Under the pieces are notes generated by a model. It worked only from the letters and a program-made list of their open reading frames with translations. It had not been told where the DNA came from and searched no databases. From an uncultured Alistipes sp. (GTDB lineage Bacteria > Bacteroidota > Bacteroidia > Bacteroidales > Rikenellaceae): a stretch of DNA of 7,086 nucleotides. Positions 6,484 to 7,086 of this stretch are shown here, in pieces; positions within the stretch are counted from its first letter, which is position 1; every line of letters starts with the position of its first letter. The position numbers were made by a program, and so were the translations under genes. Location of the stretch: NCBI GenBank assembly GCA_900769525.1, contig CAAGGY010000027.1:1-7086 (forward strand), given 5' to 3'.

Positions 6484-6535
6484 TAGAGGAAATCCGAGAG
6501 GGTTTCCTCTTTTTTTTGGTAGCGGGGGGAGGACT
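6465..6535. repeat. 19-bp inverted repeat of the tRNA 3' end flanking the terminator
   Basis: The last 19 nt of the tRNA (6465-6483, AGTCCTCCCCCCGCTACCA) recur as an exact reverse complement at 6517-6535, with the terminator hairpin between. The copy starts precisely at the CCA end and stops inside the T-loop. In a read-through transcript the whole 71-nt stretch could fold into one long hairpin that competes with the tRNA fold. Tyrosine-recombinase attachment scars also stop in the T-arm, but those are direct, not inverted, repeats. Confidence 0.85.
6485..6517 (+). terminator. Intrinsic terminator of the tRNA
   Basis: AGAGGAAATCC (6485-6495) pairs with GGGTTTCCTCT (6500-6510), an 11-bp stem with one T-G wobble closed by a GAGA (GNRA-type) tetraloop. 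The T-run extends to 6517. The stem starts one base after the tRNA CCA end. Confidence 0.85.
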
Positions 6536-6629
6536 ATTGTCCTCAGTCATATCTACAATCCACCCAAACCCTCCTTTGAAAAGGAGGGCTTGTGGCAAGG
6601 CGTTGCCTTGCATTGCATTGCTTAGCAAT
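6529..6629. repeat. Hairpin-rich intergenic element (REP-like)
   Basis: Four consecutive small inverted repeats occur. They are GAGGAC-TATT-GTCCTC (6529-6544); CCAC...CCCTCCTT-TGAA-AAGGAGGG...GTGG (6560-6595, imperfect between the outer and inner arms); CAAGGC-GTT-GCCTTG (6596-6610 with overlapping pairing); and ATTGC-TTA-GCAAT (6617-6629). No coding signal is seen. The GGAGG-type palindrome resembles dispersed intergenic repeats of many bacteria, but its copy number in this genome cannot be seen from one window. Confidence 0.5.
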
Positions 6630-6758
6630 ATGAATGGTTGTCTCAAAGTCGTGGATAAATCGTTTAGAAATTTCGATGGGGAGTCCTATCAATGAGGGCA
6701 AAGTTTTATGCCCCACTGATAATGGAGGCTCTTTAGCCCATCTTGCCTATGAGGTATG
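6630..6758. other. Non-coding stretch of unclear origin
   Basis: I recognise no gene. Two small inverted repeats are visible: GGGCA/TGCCC (6696-6700 and 6709-6713) and GGCT-CTTT-AGCC (6727-6738). Translated stretches show no family motifs. Given the gene remnants to the right, this may be decayed or mobile-derived DNA. Confidence 0.4.
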
Positions 6759-6941
6759 CTTTGTCGCAATGGGGTCGAGGGCCGAGGTAGGCTCGTCCAT
6801 AAGAAGTACATCGGATTTCATAGCCAAGGCACGGGCGATGCACAAACGCTGCTGCTGACCACCAGAGAGGAACGTACCATTCTTATTGAGCACATCCTTG
6901 ACCTCCTCCCACAGGGCACCGCTTTTAAGGCAACGCTCAAC
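6747..6941 (-). pseudogene. pstB: pstB internal fragment (phosphate ABC transporter ATPase)
   Basis: On the minus strand, positions 6941 to 6759 encode about 61 residues closely matching the middle of PstB: VERCLKSGALWEEVKD, then the ABC signature LSGGQQQRLCIARALA, Walker B VLLMDEP, and the D-loop region TSALDPIAT. A stop at 6749-6747 follows four codons later. Everything before VER is missing, including Walker A and the Q-loop, and everything after IATK is missing, including the H-loop switch histidine. A whole PstB is about 250 residues. The fragment can bind neither ATP nor a permease and is surely a remnant. An in-frame GTG at 6971-6969 exists, but the residues between it and VER are not PstB-like. 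A functional pst locus presumably exists elsewhere in the genome. Confidence 0.85.
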
Positions 6942-7010
6942 GGTGGCACCATCACCGCCGCCAATCGCCACAATGGCGGCCTGAGATTTGAGTTTACCCT
7001 ATATAAATAG
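6936..7010 (+). pseudogene. C-terminal remnant of a sensor histidine kinase
   Basis: On the plus strand, the last 24 codons before the TAG at 7008-7010 read LNGGTITAANR followed by HNGGLRFEFTLYK. This matches the end of HATPase_c kinase domains, where a 'HGGTITAENRP-GGLRFTFTLP'-like stretch closes the protein. All upstream kinase motifs (H-box, N-box, G1) are absent; the frame instead runs into the antisense of the pstB fragment. The homology boundary at about 6936-6941 coincides with the start of the pstB homology, so the two are fused head-on. It is the true 3' end of a former kinase gene with its own terminator just downstream. The short length limits certainty. Confidence 0.55.
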
Positions 7011-7045
7011 CCTCTCAGATATCTCCTTGATATTACTAAATAAAG

Positions 7046-7076
7046 AATCGGCAGTCACTTTGAGTGGCTGCCGATT
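7046..7076 (+). terminator. Terminator-like hairpin after the kinase remnant
   Basis: AATCGGCAG (7046-7054) pairs with CTGCCGATT (7068-7076). The pairing continues inward through T-G, C-G, A-T and C-G to a TTTGA loop, giving a 13-bp stem. The following TGTTGTTGAT is only moderately T-rich. It fits the original terminator of the truncated kinase gene; it could also act for a gene on the minus strand beyond the window. Confidence 0.65.
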
Positions 7077-7086
7077 GTTGTTGATA

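Noticed and set aside
6465..6535. Phage or integrative-element attachment site duplication at the tRNA 3' end
   Set aside because: The repeat is inverted and only 33 bp apart, and no integrase is in the window; a direct repeat would be expected.
6360..6695. 111-codon plus-strand open frame across the tRNA and hairpin element
   Set aside because: It reads through a tRNA, its terminator and repeats; the translation is the kind of spurious protein tRNA loci produce.
6756..7010. Plus-strand frame of 84 codons taken as one gene
   Set aside because: The first two-thirds is antisense to the pstB fragment; only the last 24 codons resemble a protein family.
1..7086. CRISPR array
   Set aside because: No regularly spaced direct repeats with unique spacers are present.

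Overview
The window looks like a chromosome fragment of a Bacteroidota species, most likely order Bacteroidales. Rikenellaceae/Alistipes is a guess only. The evidence is two matches to the Bacteroidota -7 promoter element TAnnTTTG (one with TTTG exactly 20 bp upstream, driving the tRNA), mostly absent Shine-Dalgarno sites, a surface-type lipoprotein with an acidic stretch after its lipid cysteine, and a CCA-encoding initiator tRNA.

Layout. (1) 1-816, minus strand: the 5' part of a lipoprotein gene that runs off the left edge. (2) 817-1235: an AT-rich divergent intergenic region with candidate promoters and a 12-bp palindrome. (3) 1236-6219, plus strand: five tightly packed genes encoding relatives of heterodisulfide reductase (Hdr). 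In order they are HdrC-like, HdrB-like, a short HdrA-like flavoprotein, a second small HdrC-like protein, and a large membrane protein joining a NarI/HdrE-type cytochrome b domain to an HdrD-type domain. (4) 6220-6407: AT-rich spacer with a clear tRNA promoter. (5) 6408-6483: initiator tRNA (anticodon CAT) followed by a strong intrinsic terminator. The 19 nt after the terminator stem are an exact inverted copy of the tRNA 3' end. (6) 6529-6760: hairpin-rich non-coding DNA. (7) 6747-7010: scrambled remnants, an internal pstB ATPase fragment on the minus strand abutting the last codons of a sensor histidine kinase on the plus strand. A terminator-like hairpin follows at 7046-7076.

How the genes work together (inference from families). 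Intact motifs predict seven cubane [4Fe-4S] clusters, three complete CCG-type non-cubane cluster sites plus one degenerate site, one FAD and a membrane haem b module. The simplest model is a cytoplasmic HdrA/B/C-like module wired through small ferredoxin-like subunits to a membrane HdrE-HdrD fusion that exchanges electrons with menaquinone. The organism is not a methanogen, so CoM/CoB heterodisulfide is not the expected substrate. No donor or substrate subunit (hydrogenase, MvhD, FrhB, formate dehydrogenase) is encoded here, so the physiological couple is unknown. This operon is the best candidate for an undescribed system in the window.
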